A stretch of DNA of 64,000 nt from Bosea vestrisii (GCF_030144325.1 NZ_CP126307.1:3073501-3137500), one strand, 5' to 3'; numbered from the stretch's first letter, positions 16,555-25,894 are shown. The notes: generated from the sequence alone by a model not told the origin. Numbers and translations are program-made.

Positions 16555-17519
16555 TTCCGCCCATAGCGTTCAATGGCTTCCACGAGCGCTTCGGGCAGCT
16601 CTATATCCGTGTGGCGCTCCTTTTGCCCCGCAATATGGACGCCTAGCGCGGATAGGCGCGCGGCATGCGCCGCCAGGCGGGTGGAGAAGTCAGGCGCCAG
16701 AAGCTCCGGCTTCAGCGCCAGGATGAAGAGACCGGCACCGAGCGATCGATTGCCTTCCGCGAAGGGCGGCGCGTCGAGCGACCAGTTCGCGCCCGTCAGA
16801 CCGGCGGCCAGGATCTCGACCATCAAAGCGATGTTGGCGCCGCGTTCGCCACCGAATGCGAGAAGCGCACCCTTGAGAGCCGCTCGGGCATCGGTCGTCG
16901 GCTGGCCGTCCACGCCGATAGCCCAACCAGCTGGAATGGCTTCACCGGCTTCCGCGGCACGCCTTACATTGACGAAAGCAGTCGCGCTGGAGGACTGGTC
17001 GATGACGAGCGGCGGCGCGCCCGCCATCGGGGCGGCGAAGGATATGGGGTTCGTGCCGTAGACCGCCCGGCGGCTTCGGCCGGCAGCGACATTGGCCGGC
17101 CCGTTGGTCGCGGCAAACGCCACGAGCCCAGCCTCGGCGAGGCGCCGCGTATAATAACCCAGCTCCCCGGCTGAGAAGCTGTTCGTCTGCAGGAGAAGGA
17201 CAAGGCCATAGCTGGCTGCGCGCGCCCGCAACTCGTCGAAGGCCCGATCGAAGCCGAGCTGGGCGATGCCCTCCCTGGCATCGATGCGGATAGCAGCGAG
17301 CGCCGGAAAGCTGATCTCGGGTTCGGCAGTCGCCACGATGCGCCCCGCTATGAGGCCGTCGAGATAGTCGGGCAGATGTGCGAATCCGACGGCAGAACGT
17401 CCGGATAGCTCCGCAGCGATTGTCGCAGCAGTCAGAGAAGCGGCGACCGCATCGTTCGCTCCCACGGCGGTCAGAGCTCGATACGCCAGACTGCGCGCAT
17501 CCTCGATCGCCAACCGCAT
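16551..17519 (-). CDS. Ldh-family (malate/L-lactate dehydrogenase type) oxidoreductase
   Basis: 322-residue NAD(P)-dependent oxidoreductase of the Ldh2/malate-lactate family, which includes ureidoglycolate, 2,3-diketogulonate and delta1-piperideine-2-carboxylate reductases. Family landmarks are the helical N-terminus 'ASLTAATIAAELSGRSAVGFAH', 'NSFSAGELGYYTRRLAEAGL', and 'VYGTNPISFAAPMAG'. ATG 17519 has a GGGGATAGG site; ATG 17543 is an alternative. The gene lies between a complete and a broken copy of a small exported-protein gene, and its stop codon coincides with the edge of the broken copy, suggesting a rearrangement. Substrate unknown. Confidence 0.87.
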   Translation of the reverse strand: MRLAIEDARSLAYRALTAVGANDAVAASLTAATIAAELSGRSAVGFAHLPDYLDGLIAGRIVATAEPEISFPALAAIRIDAREGIAQLGFDRAFDELRARAASYGLVLLLQTNSFSAGELGYYTRRLAEAGLVAFAATNGPANVAAGRSRRAVYGTNPISFAAPMAGAPPLVIDQSSSATAFVNVRRAAEAGEAIPAGWAIGVDGQPTTDARAALKGALLAFGGERGANIALMVEILAAGLTGANWSLDAPPFAEGNRSLGAGLFILALKPELLAPDFSTRLAAHAARLSALGVHIAGQKERHTDIELPEALVEAIERYGRK

Positions 17520-17660
17520 TGACCTATCCCCACGCGTCGACATTGCCGGGCCCACAAACCCGAGCTTGAGCCAATATTTGCTTAATGAGCAGGCCCCGCT
17601 AGGGCACTCGTTGCGGCCGACTGTCCAAGCATTTGATGGAATCGCATCGCGCTGCTCGCG

Positions 17661-18002
17661 CTACGAATCCCCGCCTGGCGCATAAAAGCACAGCAACTCC
17701 CCGGCATCATTGATGCACAGGTGCCAGAGCCCATCCGGCGACTGGCGAGCCTTCTGATGCGATATCTCCAGGACGAGCGGCTCGCGGCGCTCCGTTGGCC
17801 ACATCGGATGCCGGCCGGGCGCGATCGTCACGACGAAGCCGGACCGGACCTCGCGGACGGCACTCGCATCGATCCGCGCGCAATCGGCCTCCGAGCAGCA
17901 TTCGAACGGGTAATCCCAGCCGCCGGGCGCCCGATGCGCGCGCGTCTGCGTCGCTCCTACAGCGAACAGGATCGCAATCGTGATCGAGGCAGAAGCGCGC
18001 AT
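17661..18002 (-). CDS. Small Cys-rich exported protein, unknown function
   Basis: 113-residue protein beginning with a signal peptide ('MRASASITIAILFAVGATQT', cleavage about residue 22). The mature part has a Cys cluster 'YPFECCSEADCARID' and later 'HLCINDAGELLCFYAP', five Cys in all, suggesting disulfides in the periplasm. Proteins of this pattern are common, uncharacterised, in Rhizobiales-type genomes (recollection, not a search). ATG 18002 follows a GAGGG site. A truncated relative lies at 16388-16554. Confidence 0.75.
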   Translation of the reverse strand: MRASASITIAILFAVGATQTRAHRAPGGWDYPFECCSEADCARIDASAVREVRSGFVVTIAPGRHPMWPTERREPLVLEISHQKARQSPDGLWHLCINDAGELLCFYAPGGDS

Positions 18003-18282
18003 TGGCCGGCCCTCACCGAGAGCTTCCGGCCTGAACACGGCAGATCAAAGGCGCAGCACCAGCCCAGCAAAACTGGGCGCTTATGAGCCTGACGATGTCG
18101 GGGAGTGCCGCTCTGCAAATCGCGAGCGCAAAGGCAAAGTCAAACTTCGGCGGGACAATAACGACCAAATACCATCTTGTCTGTCAAGTGGCTCCTTGCA
18201 CAGTGATGATGCTCCTGCAAAGCTTGCATGATCGCATAAGGGCCTAGCGTCCGGACAAACCCGCAGCAGACGGGGCGACAGG

Positions 18283-20283
18283 GTGGAGACGACGATCGTG
18301 GCAAGCGCAGCCGCCGGCCAGGCGGATACCTTTCCCAAGCTTTTGCTGCGCAATGCGCGAGAGCGCGGCGCACGCGTCGCGTTCCGGCACAAGGATCTCG
18401 GCATCTGGCAGTCCTGGAGCTGGGCCGAGGTCGCCGAGCAGGTCCGCGCTTATGCCAGGGGCTTCGAGCAGCTCGGCCTGAAGCGCGGCGAGAAAGTCGC
18501 GATCATCGGCTACAACCGCCCACGCCTCTATTGGTCGATGGCCGCCGCGCAATGGCTCGGCGCGATTCCCGTGCCGGTTTATGCCGACAGCGTCGCCGAC
18601 GAGATGGCCTATGTGCTCGATCATGCCGGGGCGGTCTTCGCCTGCGTGCAGGATCAGGAACAGGTCGACAAGGTCCTCTCGGTCATCGAGCGCCTGCCGG
18701 CCCTGCGCCACATGCTCTATGACGAGCCGCGCGGCCTGCGCGACTACGACCACGCCAAGCTGCACGACATCAGCGACGTCATCGAGGCCGGACGCACTGC
18801 GCTCAAGGACGCCGCCGTCTCAGCCGCGCATGACCGCGAGATGGAGCAGGGCGCGAGCGACGACCTCGCCATCATCCTCTACACCTCGGGCACGACCGGA
18901 CGGCCCAAGGGCGTGATGCTGACGCACTACAACGTCATCACCGCCGCCGAGATCGGCTGCGGCTTCGACGGGCTCAACGAGAACGACGAGATCATCGCCT
19001 ATCTGCCGATCGCCTGGGTCGGCGACCACGTCTTCTCCTATGCGCAGGCGATCATCGCCGGCTTCTGCGTCAACTGCCCGGAAGGGCCAGAGACCGTCGT
19101 CGACGACCGCCGCGAGATCGGCACCACCTACGCCTTCGCGCCGCCGCGCGTCTTCGAGACCATGCTGACGCTGACCATGGTGCGCATGGAGGATGCCGGC
19201 CCGCTGATGCGGAAGGTCTTCCATTACTTCCTCGGCGTCGCCAAGCAGCACGGCGAGAAGATCCTGAACCGCGAGAGCGTGCCGCTGTCCGCCCGCCTGC
19301 TCTACAAGCTCGGCGACATCCTGATCTATGCGCCCTTACGCAACCGCTTCGGCCTGACCAACATCAAGGTCGGCTACACCGCCGGCGAGGCGATCGGCCC
19401 CGAGCTCTTCCGTTTTTATCGCTCGATCGGCGTCAACCTGAAGCAGCTCTACGGACAGACCGAAGCCGGCGTCTACATCACCATGCAGCCGGACGGCGAG
19501 ATCAAGGCCGACACGGTCGGCAAGCCGGCGCCGCAGGTCGAGATCAGGATAGCCGACAATGGCGAGGTGCTCTACCGCTCGCCCTCGATCTTCCGCGGCT
19601 ACTACAAGGACGACGAGAAGACGGCCGAGACGATGACGGAGGACGGCTATGTCCGCTCGGGCGATGCCGGCTTCTTCGACGAGAGCGGCCACCTCAAGAT
19701 CATCGACCGCGCCAAGGATGTCGGCAAGCTCAACTCAGGCGAGCTGTTCCCGCCAAAATACATCGAGAACAAGCTGAAGTTCTATCCGAACATCAAGGAG
19801 GTCGTCGCCTTCGGCCAGGGCCGCGACTACGCGACCGTGGCGCTCAACATCGACCTCACCGCCGTCGGCAACTGGGCCGAGCGCAACAATGTCGTCTACG
19901 CCTCCTATCAGGAGCTCGCCGGCCATCCGCAGGTCTACGAGATGATGGCCAGGCATGTCGACGAGGTGAACCGCTCGCTCGCCGCCGAGCCGATGATGGG
20001 CGGCGCCCAGATCAAGCGCTTCCTGATCCTGCACAAGGAGCTCGACGCCGACGATGGCGAGCTGACCCGGACCCAGAAGGTCCGCCGCGGCTTCATCGCC
20101 GAGCGCTACGCCCCGCTGGTCGAGGCGCTCTACAACGGCGCGACTGAGGCCGACATCTCGACGGAAGTCACCTTCGAGGACGGCCGCAAGGGCGTGATCT
20201 CGGCGACGGTCAAGGTCGTCGACTCCAAGGTCTATCCGGTCACGGCCCCGGCAACCGCCCCGGCGACGAAGGAGGCGGCATGA
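18283..20283 (+). CDS. AMP-binding acyl-CoA ligase (FadD15-like)
   Basis: 666-residue adenylate-forming ligase that activates a carboxylic acid to its CoA thioester with ATP. The P-loop 'LYTSGTTGRPKGVMLTH' is at about residues 197-213, and later motifs 'YGQTEAG' and 'GYVRSGDAGFFDESGHLKII' are present. The long insertions and Lys-rich C-terminus resemble long-chain-type ligases. Start is GTG 18283. The gene ends overlapping the ABC ATPase start (ATGA), so it is the first gene of a transporter operon. The acid it activates is presumably what the transporter brings in; fatty or aromatic acids are both possible. Confidence 0.9.
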   Translation: METTIVASAAAGQADTFPKLLLRNARERGARVAFRHKDLGIWQSWSWAEVAEQVRAYARGFEQLGLKRGEKVAIIGYNRPRLYWSMAAAQWLGAIPVPVYADSVADEMAYVLDHAGAVFACVQDQEQVDKVLSVIERLPALRHMLYDEPRGLRDYDHAKLHDISDVIEAGRTALKDAAVSAAHDREMEQGASDDLAIILYTSGTTGRPKGVMLTHYNVITAAEIGCGFDGLNENDEIIAYLPIAWVGDHVFSYAQAIIAGFCVNCPEGPETVVDDRREIGTTYAFAPPRVFETMLTLTMVRMEDAGPLMRKVFHYFLGVAKQHGEKILNRESVPLSARLLYKLGDILIYAPLRNRFGLTNIKVGYTAGEAIGPELFRFYRSIGVNLKQLYGQTEAGVYITMQPDGEIKADTVGKPAPQVEIRIADNGEVLYRSPSIFRGYYKDDEKTAETMTEDGYVRSGDAGFFDESGHLKIIDRAKDVGKLNSGELFPPKYIENKLKFYPNIKEVVAFGQGRDYATVALNIDLTAVGNWAERNNVVYASYQELAGHPQVYEMMARHVDEVNRSLAAEPMMGGAQIKRFLILHKELDADDGELTRTQKVRRGFIAERYAPLVEALYNGATEADISTEVTFEDGRKGVISATVKVVDSKVYPVTAPATAPATKEAA

Positions 20284-21095
20284 ACGCGCATTCCATGGCT
20301 GTCGCCGGCGCACCGGTCACGCATAAGGGCGAGGTGCTGCTCTCGGTCGAAAGCATCTCGCTGCGCTTTGGCGGCGTGAAAGCGATCAGCGATGTCTCCT
20401 TCGACATCCGCAAGGGCGAGGTCCGCGCCATCATCGGCCCCAACGGTGCCGGCAAGACCTCGATGCTCAATTGCATCAACGGCTTCTACCACCCGCAGGA
20501 AGGCCGCATCACCTATAAGGGCGTGCGCCGCGACAAGATGCGCCCGCACCGGGCCGCTGCTGCGGGCATCGCCCGCACCTTCCAGAACGTCGCACTGTTC
20601 AAGGGCATGTCGACGCTCGACAACATCATGACCGGCCGTACACTGAAGATGCGCAAGGGCTTCTTCTGGCAGGCGCTGCGCCACGGCCCGGCGATGAACG
20701 AGGAGATCGAGCATCGCAAGGTTGTCGAGGACATCATCGATTTCCTGCAGATCCAGCACATCCGCAAGCTGCCGGTCGGAAAATTGCCCTACGGCCTGCA
20801 GAAGCGGGTCGAACTCGGCCGCGCGCTCGCCATGGAGCCGGAACTCCTGCTGCTCGACGAACCGATGGCCGGCATGAATCTCGAGGAGAAAGAGGACATG
20901 TGCCGCTTCATCCTCGACGTGAACAACCAGTTCGGCACGACCATCGCCCTGATCGAGCACGACATGGGCGTCGTCATGGACCTCTCCGACCGTGTCGTCG
21001 TGCTCGAATACGGTCGCAAGATCGCCGACGGCACGCCGAGCGAGGTCAAGGCCGACCAGCGCGTGATCGACGCTTATCTCGGAGTGGCGCACTGA
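20280..21095 (+). CDS. ABC transporter ATP-binding protein, LivG type
   Basis: 271-residue ATPase of the branched-chain/hydrophobic amino-acid uptake family. Walker A 'GPNGAGKT' is residues 53-60; Walker B 'ELLLLDEPMAGMN' follows. The signature helix reads 'LPYGLQKRVELGRAL', the usual LivG form with YG in place of SG. It overlaps the ligase gene by 4 nt and precedes two permease genes. With the second ATPase at 25049 it forms the usual two-ATPase HAAT importer. Confidence 0.95.
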   Translation: MNAHSMAVAGAPVTHKGEVLLSVESISLRFGGVKAISDVSFDIRKGEVRAIIGPNGAGKTSMLNCINGFYHPQEGRITYKGVRRDKMRPHRAAAAGIARTFQNVALFKGMSTLDNIMTGRTLKMRKGFFWQALRHGPAMNEEIEHRKVVEDIIDFLQIQHIRKLPVGKLPYGLQKRVELGRALAMEPELLLLDEPMAGMNLEEKEDMCRFILDVNNQFGTTIALIEHDMGVVMDLSDRVVVLEYGRKIADGTPSEVKADQRVIDAYLGVAH

Positions 21096-21123
21096 TGGCC
21101 GCCGCAAGCAAGGACATGAGCGC

Positions 21124-22197
21124 ATGAGCGACATCGCCGCGCAGCCCGCGCCCAATCTCCTCGCCAATGGCTGGATCAAGGCCGGCCTGATCGTGATCGG
21201 TCTTGTCGCCGCAGCCATCCTCGGCGCCCGCATCGATCCCACCGGCACGATCCACGCCATCTTCGTCGATCCCTTCAACCAGATGGCGCAGGCGCCGGAC
21301 CTGCTCGCCCAGACGATCTGGGAGGGGCTGGTCTCCGGCGTGCTCTACGCCCTGATCGCGCTTGGCTTCGTCTTGATCTTCAAGGCCTCGGGCGTGTTCA
21401 ACTTCGCCCAGGGCATCATGGTGGTGTTCGCGGCGCTGACCCTGGTCGGCCTCTACGAGAAGGGCGTGCCGGCTTTCCTCGCCGTCATCCTGACGCTCGG
21501 CGTGATGTTCGCTCTCGCCGTGACCATCGAGCGCGTGGTGCTGCGGCCGCTGGTCAACCAGCCCGACATCATCCTGTTCATGGCGACCTTCGGGATCACC
21601 TATTTCCTGATCGGTTTCGGTGAATCCCTCTTCGGCGGCAGCCCCAAGCAGATGATCGCCGATCAGCTCTATTTGCCCAAGGGTGCGATCGACCTGAAGA
21701 TTCTCGGCGGCATAGTCTCTCTGCAGAAGATCGACATCGCCGCCGCCATCATCGCCTCACTGATGATCGCCGTGCTGGCGCTGTTCTTCCAGTACACCCG
21801 CATCGGTCGTGCGCTGCGCGCCGTCGCAGACAGCCACAAGGCGGCGCTCTCGGTCGGCATCTCGCTGAACCAGATCTGGGTGATCGTCTGGTTCACAGCC
21901 GGCATCGTCGCGCTGATTACCGGCATCATGTGGGGGGCGCGCTCCGACGTCTCCTTCGCGCTCGAGATCGTCGCGCTGAAGGCGCTGCCCGTCCTCATCC
22001 TCGGCGGCTTCACCTCGATCCCCGGCGCCATCGTCGGCGGGCTGATCATCGGCATCGGCGAGAAGCTCGGCGAGTTCTACTGGGGGCCGCTGATCGGCGG
22101 CGGCATCGAGAGCTGGCTCGCCTATTTCATCGCGCTGGGCTTCCTGCTGTTCCGGCCGCAGGGCCTGTTCGGCGACAAGATCATCGAGAGGATCTGA
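21124..22197 (+). CDS. ABC transporter permease, LivH type
   Basis: 357-residue inner-membrane permease with about eight or nine hydrophobic helices and the LivH landmarks 'GLVSGVLYALIALGFVLIFK', 'GVFNFAQGIMVVF' and 'ALRAVADSHKAALSVGI' (the loop that contacts the ATPase). An extra N-terminal helix precedes the usual start. A weak AAGGA site sits upstream of ATG 21124. It is followed by an inverted-repeat element before the second permease gene. Confidence 0.94.
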   Translation: MSDIAAQPAPNLLANGWIKAGLIVIGLVAAAILGARIDPTGTIHAIFVDPFNQMAQAPDLLAQTIWEGLVSGVLYALIALGFVLIFKASGVFNFAQGIMVVFAALTLVGLYEKGVPAFLAVILTLGVMFALAVTIERVVLRPLVNQPDIILFMATFGITYFLIGFGESLFGGSPKQMIADQLYLPKGAIDLKILGGIVSLQKIDIAAAIIASLMIAVLALFFQYTRIGRALRAVADSHKAALSVGISLNQIWVIVWFTAGIVALITGIMWGARSDVSFALEIVALKALPVLILGGFTSIPGAIVGGLIIGIGEKLGEFYWGPLIGGGIESWLAYFIALGFLLFRPQGLFGDKIIERI

Positions 22198-22222
22198 TGA
22201 TCGGCCGCATGAACCTCGCTGT

Positions 22223-22354
22223 CTTTCCGGGGCGCTGCGCAGCAGCGAGCCCGGAACCCATAACCGCAGGTAACGCCGGCAAAGGCGCGACCTCTTCGCA
22301 AGCGACAATGTTCATGGATTCCGGGCTCAGCGCTTCGCGCCGCCCCGGAATGAC
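22223..22354. repeat. Inverted-repeat element, family 3, inside the ABC operon
   Basis: The 168-nt gap between the two permease genes is mostly an inverted repeat: left arm from 22225 (TTCCGGGGCG..AGCCCGGAA) and right arm to about 22350 (TTCCGGGCT..CGCCCCGGAA), each arm itself containing a short palindrome (GCTGCGCAGCAGC on the left, AGCGCTTCGCG on the right). Only one copy is seen in the window, but the sequence style matches the 'CATTCCGGGGCG' repeats frequent in Alphaproteobacteria. In RNA it could fold and modulate relative expression of the genes on either side. Confidence 0.6.
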
Positions 22355-22365
22355 GAGGTGAGCCC

Positions 22366-23445
22366 GTGTTCTACCGCGAAGCCGGCCAATACAAGACCAA
22401 CTACGCCGCCGACATGGCCGTGTTCCCGCTCCGGCAGGATCGGATCGGCATCGCCGTCATCTTAGGCATCGCCCTCGTCGGCGTTCCGCTGATCGGCAAT
22501 GACTTCTTCATCGCCTCGGTGATGATCCCGTTCCTGGTCTTCTCGCTGGCGGCGATCGGGCTCAACATCCTCACCGGCTATACCGGGCTGATCTCGCTCG
22601 GCACCGCCGCCTTCATGGGGGTCGGCGCCTATTCCTGCTACAAGCTGACCACCTACTTCCCGGGCGTGAACATCGTCGTCCTGATTCTGCTGTCTGGACT
22701 GTTCTCGGCCGCGATCGGCGTGCTCTTCGGGCTGCCGTCGCTGCGGATCAAGGGCTTCTATCTCGCCGTCGCCACGCTCGCCGCGCAATTCTTCCTGCAA
22801 TGGGCCTTCGTGCGCGTGCCGTGGCTGTTCAACTACAACGCCTCGGGCGCGATCGAGGTGCCGCAGCGCACGCTGTTCGGCCTGCCCATCACCGGCGCGG
22901 CTGCGACGCCCGAGACGCGCTATTTCGTCTGCCTCGGCCTCGTCGTGGTGCTGACCTGGTTCGCCTCGAACCTGGTGCACGGCAAGCTCGGCCGCTCCTG
23001 GATGGCGGTGCGCGACATGGACATCGCCGCCGAGCTGATGGGCATCAAACTACTCAACGCCAAGCTCACCGCCTTCGCCGTCTCGTCTTATTTCGCCGGC
23101 GTTGCCGGGGCCATGATGATCTTCCTCTGGTATGGCGGCGGCGAGGCCAACGACGTCTTCACCATCCGCCTCTCCTTCAACATCCTGTTCATGGTCATCA
23201 TTGGCGGCCTGGGCTCGCTGATCGGCTCGTTCATGGGCGCGGCCTTCATCGCCAGCCTGCCGACAATCCTGAAATTCGGCTTGCCGGCGCTCGGTGTGCC
23301 GCTTTCGGGCGCAGCGGCCGAGCACGTCACCTTCATGCTGGTCGGCGCGCTGATCATCATCTTCCTGATCGTCGAGCCGCACGGGCTGGCGCGGCTCTGG
23401 CAGATCGGAAAGCAGAAATTGCGGACGTGGCCGTTCCCTTATTGA
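22366..23445 (+). CDS. ABC transporter permease, LivM type
   Basis: 359-residue permease with about ten hydrophobic helices and LivM landmarks 'AIGLNILTGYTGLISLGTAA' and 'GRSWMAVRDMDIAAELMGI', plus 'VIIGGLGSLIGSFMGAAFI' near the end. It begins at GTG 22366 with GAGG upstream, right at the end of the repeat element. It forms the second half of the membrane pore with the LivH-type permease. Confidence 0.94.
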   Translation: MFYREAGQYKTNYAADMAVFPLRQDRIGIAVILGIALVGVPLIGNDFFIASVMIPFLVFSLAAIGLNILTGYTGLISLGTAAFMGVGAYSCYKLTTYFPGVNIVVLILLSGLFSAAIGVLFGLPSLRIKGFYLAVATLAAQFFLQWAFVRVPWLFNYNASGAIEVPQRTLFGLPITGAAATPETRYFVCLGLVVVLTWFASNLVHGKLGRSWMAVRDMDIAAELMGIKLLNAKLTAFAVSSYFAGVAGAMMIFLWYGGGEANDVFTIRLSFNILFMVIIGGLGSLIGSFMGAAFIASLPTILKFGLPALGVPLSGAAAEHVTFMLVGALIIIFLIVEPHGLARLWQIGKQKLRTWPFPY

Positions 23446-23553
23446 GGCGTGAGGGACAGGCCCAAGGACAACGACCCACCGCAGAAATTTCAAGCGGCGG
23501 GCATGGCGAAGACGGAACGGCTCGGCCGTAACCGGCAACCACGGAGGAAGTCC

Positions 23554-24885
23554 ATGACGAAGAGCAGCATCATCAGGAGCGTCGCACTTGGCGCGCTCCT
23601 CGCCGCCGGCGCCATCGCCGCGCCGGCGAACGCGCAGGACAGTGTCTATTTCGCCAACAACGCCTATCGCACAGGCCCGTTCTCAGGCTCGGGCATCCCG
23701 ATCGGCGACGGCATGCGCGACTACATCTCGATGATCAACGAGCGCGACGGCGGCGTGAACGGCGTCAAGGTGATCTACGAGGAGTGCGAGACCGGCTACG
23801 ACACCAAGAAGTCGATCGAGTGCTACGAGCAGGCCAAGTCGAAGAACACCATCGTCTACTCGCCCTGGTCGACCGGCGCGACGCTCGCCGCGATCCCCCG
23901 CGCTCATGTCGACAAGATTCCGATCCTGTCGATGGCCTACGGCCTCTCGGCCTCGGCCGACGGCACTAACTTCCCTTGGGTCTTCATCCCGCCCTTCACC
24001 TATTGGGACGGCGCGTCCCTGATGGTCAAGCACATGGCGGCCGAACTCGGCGGCATGGACAAACTGAAGGGCAAGAAGCTCGGCCTGATCCATCTCGACG
24101 CACCCTTCGGCAAGGAACCGATCCCGGTGCTCGAGAACCTCGCCAAGAAATACGGCTTCGAGGTCAAGCTCTATCCCGTTGCCGCTGCCGACATGCAGAA
24201 CCAGGGCTCGCTCTGGCTCTCGATCCGCCGCGACCGGCCCGACTATCTCTACAACCAGGGCTGGGGCGCGATGAACCCCACCGCGGTCAAGGAAGCCATC
24301 AAGAACAACTTCCCGATCGGCAAGCTGGTCGGCGTCTGGTGGGCGGGCGGCGATGACGATGCGCGCGCCGGCGGACCGGAGGCCAAGGGCTACAAGTCGC
24401 TCAACCTGAACGCGGCCGGCCAGAACTTCCCGGCTATCCAGGACATCCTCAAGCATGTCGTGGAGAAGGGTAAGAGCACCACGCCGAAGGAGAAGGTCGG
24501 CGAGAACCTCTACAACCGCGGCGTCTACAACTCGATGCTGGTGGTCGAGGCCATCCGCAACGCCCAGAAGCTGACCGGCAAGAAGGTCGTCAACGCCGAG
24601 GACATGCGCCGCGGTCTGGAGAGCCTCAACATCACCGAGGCGCGCTTGAAGGAGATCGGCATGGAGGGCTTCGCCACGCCGACCTCGATCTCCTGCACCG
24701 ACCACTCCGGCCACAGCAAGGCCTATGTCGCCGAATGGGACGGCACCAAGTGGACCAAGCCGGGCGAGTGGCTGGAGCCGCTGAAGGATGAGGTCCGGCC
24801 GCTGATCGAGGCCAACGCCAAGGACTATGTCGAGAAGGCCGGCAATTGGCCCAAGCGCACCGAGTCCTGCGAGAAGTCGTCCTGA
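23554..24885 (+). CDS. ABC transporter substrate-binding protein, HAAT family
   Basis: 443-residue periplasmic binding protein. The ATG at 23554 has GGAGGAAG upstream and gives a clear Sec signal peptide ending 'APANAQDSVYF'. The mature protein has the two-lobed type I fold pattern ('GPFSGSGIPIGDGMRDYISM', 'GVNGVKVIYEECETGYD') and four or more Cys ('ECETG', 'ECYEQ', 'SCTDHS', 'ESCEK'). It is longer than the leucine-binding LivJ/K. Aromatic or other acids are common ligands of this branch; together with two CoA ligases an organic acid is more likely than an amino acid (inference). Confidence 0.93.
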   Translation: MTKSSIIRSVALGALLAAGAIAAPANAQDSVYFANNAYRTGPFSGSGIPIGDGMRDYISMINERDGGVNGVKVIYEECETGYDTKKSIECYEQAKSKNTIVYSPWSTGATLAAIPRAHVDKIPILSMAYGLSASADGTNFPWVFIPPFTYWDGASLMVKHMAAELGGMDKLKGKKLGLIHLDAPFGKEPIPVLENLAKKYGFEVKLYPVAAADMQNQGSLWLSIRRDRPDYLYNQGWGAMNPTAVKEAIKNNFPIGKLVGVWWAGGDDDARAGGPEAKGYKSLNLNAAGQNFPAIQDILKHVVEKGKSTTPKEKVGENLYNRGVYNSMLVVEAIRNAQKLTGKKVVNAEDMRRGLESLNITEARLKEIGMEGFATPTSISCTDHSGHSKAYVAEWDGTKWTKPGEWLEPLKDEVRPLIEANAKDYVEKAGNWPKRTESCEKSS

Positions 24886-24902
24886 TCTGACCAAGAGCGC
24901 GC

Positions 24903-25038
24903 TTCCTTCTCCCCTCGGGGGACAAGGTGGCAGCGCGAAGCGCTGACGGATGAGGGAAGTCCAGCACTCGCCCTCATCCGTCCTTCCCTCATCCGACCCG
25001 GCTATGCCGGGCCACCTTCTCCCCGAGGGGAGAAGGAA
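24903..25038. repeat. Dispersed inverted-repeat element, family 2, copy 2
   Basis: Left arm 24903-24927 (TTCCTTCTCCCCTCGGGGGA..) and right arm 25014-25038 (ACCTTCTCCCCGAGGGGAGA..) are inverse copies; the inner 'AAGCGCTGACGGATGAGGGA' matches copy 1 at 9018-9037. It lies between the binding-protein gene and the second ATPase gene. Its right end runs into the ribosome-binding site of that ATPase gene (GGAAGGAG, about 25034-25041), so the arm could hide the site in a stem. Confidence 0.78.
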
Positions 25039-25048
25039 GGAGCGCAAG

Positions 25049-25894
25049 ATGTCGACCGCCACTCTTGAGAAGCCCACGGCAGCGGCCGCGACGGACACCA
25101 TCCTGTCGCTCAACAATATCGAGGTGATCTATGATCACGTCATCCTGGTGCTGAAGGGCGTCTCGCTACAGGTGCCGCGCAAGGGCATCGTCGCGATCCT
25201 CGGCGCCAACGGCGCCGGCAAGACCACGACGCTGAAGGCGATCTCCAACCTGCTCAAGGCCGAGCGCGGCGAAGTCACCAAGGGCTCGATCGTCTTCGAC
25301 GGCGAGCGCGTCGACAAGATGTCCCCGAACGAACTGGTGCGCCGCGGCTGCATCCAGGTGATGGAAGGCCGGCACTGCTTCGGCCATCTCTCGATCGAAG
25401 AAAATCTCCTGACCGGCGCCTTCACCCGCCGCGACGGCAACGCCGCAATCAAGCGCGACCTCGAGAAGATCTACGAGCTCTTTCCGCGGCTGAAGCAGCG
25501 CCGCAACTCGCAGGCCGGCTACACCTCCGGCGGCGAACAGCAGATGTGCGCTGTCGGCCGCGCCATGATGTCGAAGCCGAAGATGATCCTGCTCGACGAG
25601 CCGTCCATGGGGCTGGCTCCGCAAATCGTCGAGGAGATCTTCGAGATCGTCCGCCAGCTCAATGACAAGGAAGACGTCTCCTTCCTCGTCGCCGAGCAGA
25701 ATACCAATATGGCCCTGCGCTACGCCACCTATGGCTACATCATGGAAACCGGCCGCGTCGTCATGGACGGCGAGGCGAAAATGCTGCGCGAGAACGAGGA
25801 CGTGAAGGAATTCTATCTCGGCGTCGCCGAGGGCAACAAGAAGTCCTTCCGCGAGGTCAAGAGCTACAAGCGCCGCAAGCGCTGGCTGTCATAG
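25049..25894 (+). CDS. ABC transporter ATP-binding protein, LivF type
   Basis: 281-residue second ATPase of the HAAT importer. Walker A 'GANGAGKT' is residues 52-59; the signature is 'TSGGEQQMCAVGRAMM', Walker B 'MILLDEPSMGLAP'. It has an N-terminal extension of about 17 residues and a basic C-terminal tail ('SYKRRKRWLS'). ATG 25049 was chosen for the GGAAGGAG site derived from the adjoining repeat and for the family-like N-terminus; a longer frame would read through the repeat. Confidence 0.94.
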   Translation: MSTATLEKPTAAAATDTILSLNNIEVIYDHVILVLKGVSLQVPRKGIVAILGANGAGKTTTLKAISNLLKAERGEVTKGSIVFDGERVDKMSPNELVRRGCIQVMEGRHCFGHLSIEENLLTGAFTRRDGNAAIKRDLEKIYELFPRLKQRRNSQAGYTSGGEQQMCAVGRAMMSKPKMILLDEPSMGLAPQIVEEIFEIVRQLNDKEDVSFLVAEQNTNMALRYATYGYIMETGRVVMDGEAKMLRENEDVKEFYLGVAEGNKKSFREVKSYKRRKRWLS

